Both the position numbers and the translations under genes were made by a program. Positions 6,386-6,439 of a stretch of DNA of 6,439 bases are shown here, one piece after another. Position 1 is the first letter of the stretch. The number at the start of each line of letters is the position of its first letter. Location of the stretch: the NCBI GenBank assembly GCA_020628265.1, contig JAHDFG010000009.1, positions 9,283 through 15,721 on the forward strand. Direction: 5' to 3'. The notes beneath the pieces are model-generated. The model saw only the letters and a list, made by a program, of their open reading frames with translations, did no database searches and was not told the DNA's origin. The stretch is from Pseudooctadecabacter sp. Its GTDB lineage: Bacteria > Pseudomonadota > Alphaproteobacteria > Rhodobacterales > Rhodobacteraceae.

Positions 6386-6439
6386 CGAATGCGCCGACAG
6401 ACGCGCCGGCTGGTGATGGATCAACGGTGGCTCGCAGGG
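6386..6439. other. Right edge, unassigned
   Basis: These 54 bp upstream of the exported-protein ribosome binding site should hold its promoter, but I see no convincing hexamer pair. Short open frames cross the edge on both strands and cannot be judged from so little sequence. Confidence 0.3.

Overview
The window looks like chromosomal, core-type sequence from an alphaproteobacterium, most likely of the Rhodobacteraceae (Roseobacter group). The reasons are a CcrM-type GANTC methyltransferase next to RNase HII, an alphaproteobacterial-style MutY divergent from a DUF721/DciA-like gene, and G+C-rich codon use with frequent C or G in third positions. The genus cannot be fixed from this sequence. 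I see no mobile elements, tRNAs, rRNAs or CRISPR arrays, and no clear sign of recent transfer.

Layout. Positions 1-221 (minus) hold the N-terminal part of a DUF721/DciA-like protein, cut by the window edge and divergent from mutY (290-1348, plus), the adenine glycosylase, which starts at TTG. alkB, an integral-membrane alkane 1-monooxygenase, follows (1400-2548, plus) and may have its own promoter overlapping the mutY stop. It converges on galE (2545-3552, minus), UDP-glucose 4-epimerase; the two stop codons share a single CTAG. Upstream of galE an intrinsic terminator (3618-3653) closes the next minus-strand unit: a 53-aa basic small ORF (5589-5750), rnhB (4943-5551) and ccrM (3721-4830). 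The last gene is an uncharacterised exported Cys-repeat protein (5941-6372, minus), ending in a strong hairpin terminator (5852-5892).

How the genes work together. Four of the products act on genome maintenance or the cell cycle: the DciA-like helicase-loading factor, MutY (8-oxoG:A repair), RNase HII (removal of ribonucleotides and RNA primers) and CcrM (post-replicative GANTC methylation). AlkB (hydrocarbon oxidation) and GalE (sugar nucleotides for envelope polysaccharide) are metabolic genes lying between them.

Most interesting points. (1) Three GANTC sites, the expected target of CcrM itself, fall within 39 bp just upstream of ccrM, and a fourth lies in its early codons; by eye only eight occur in the whole window. 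This suggests methylation-dependent feedback. (2) An unrecognised 53-aa basic protein precedes rnhB-ccrM, with another GANTC across its start codon and a perfect dyad in its candidate promoter. (3) The exported protein has an exact 34-residue duplication of a C-x18-C unit and is arginine-only in its basic residues. None of these is demonstrated to be a new system; they are leads read from sequence.
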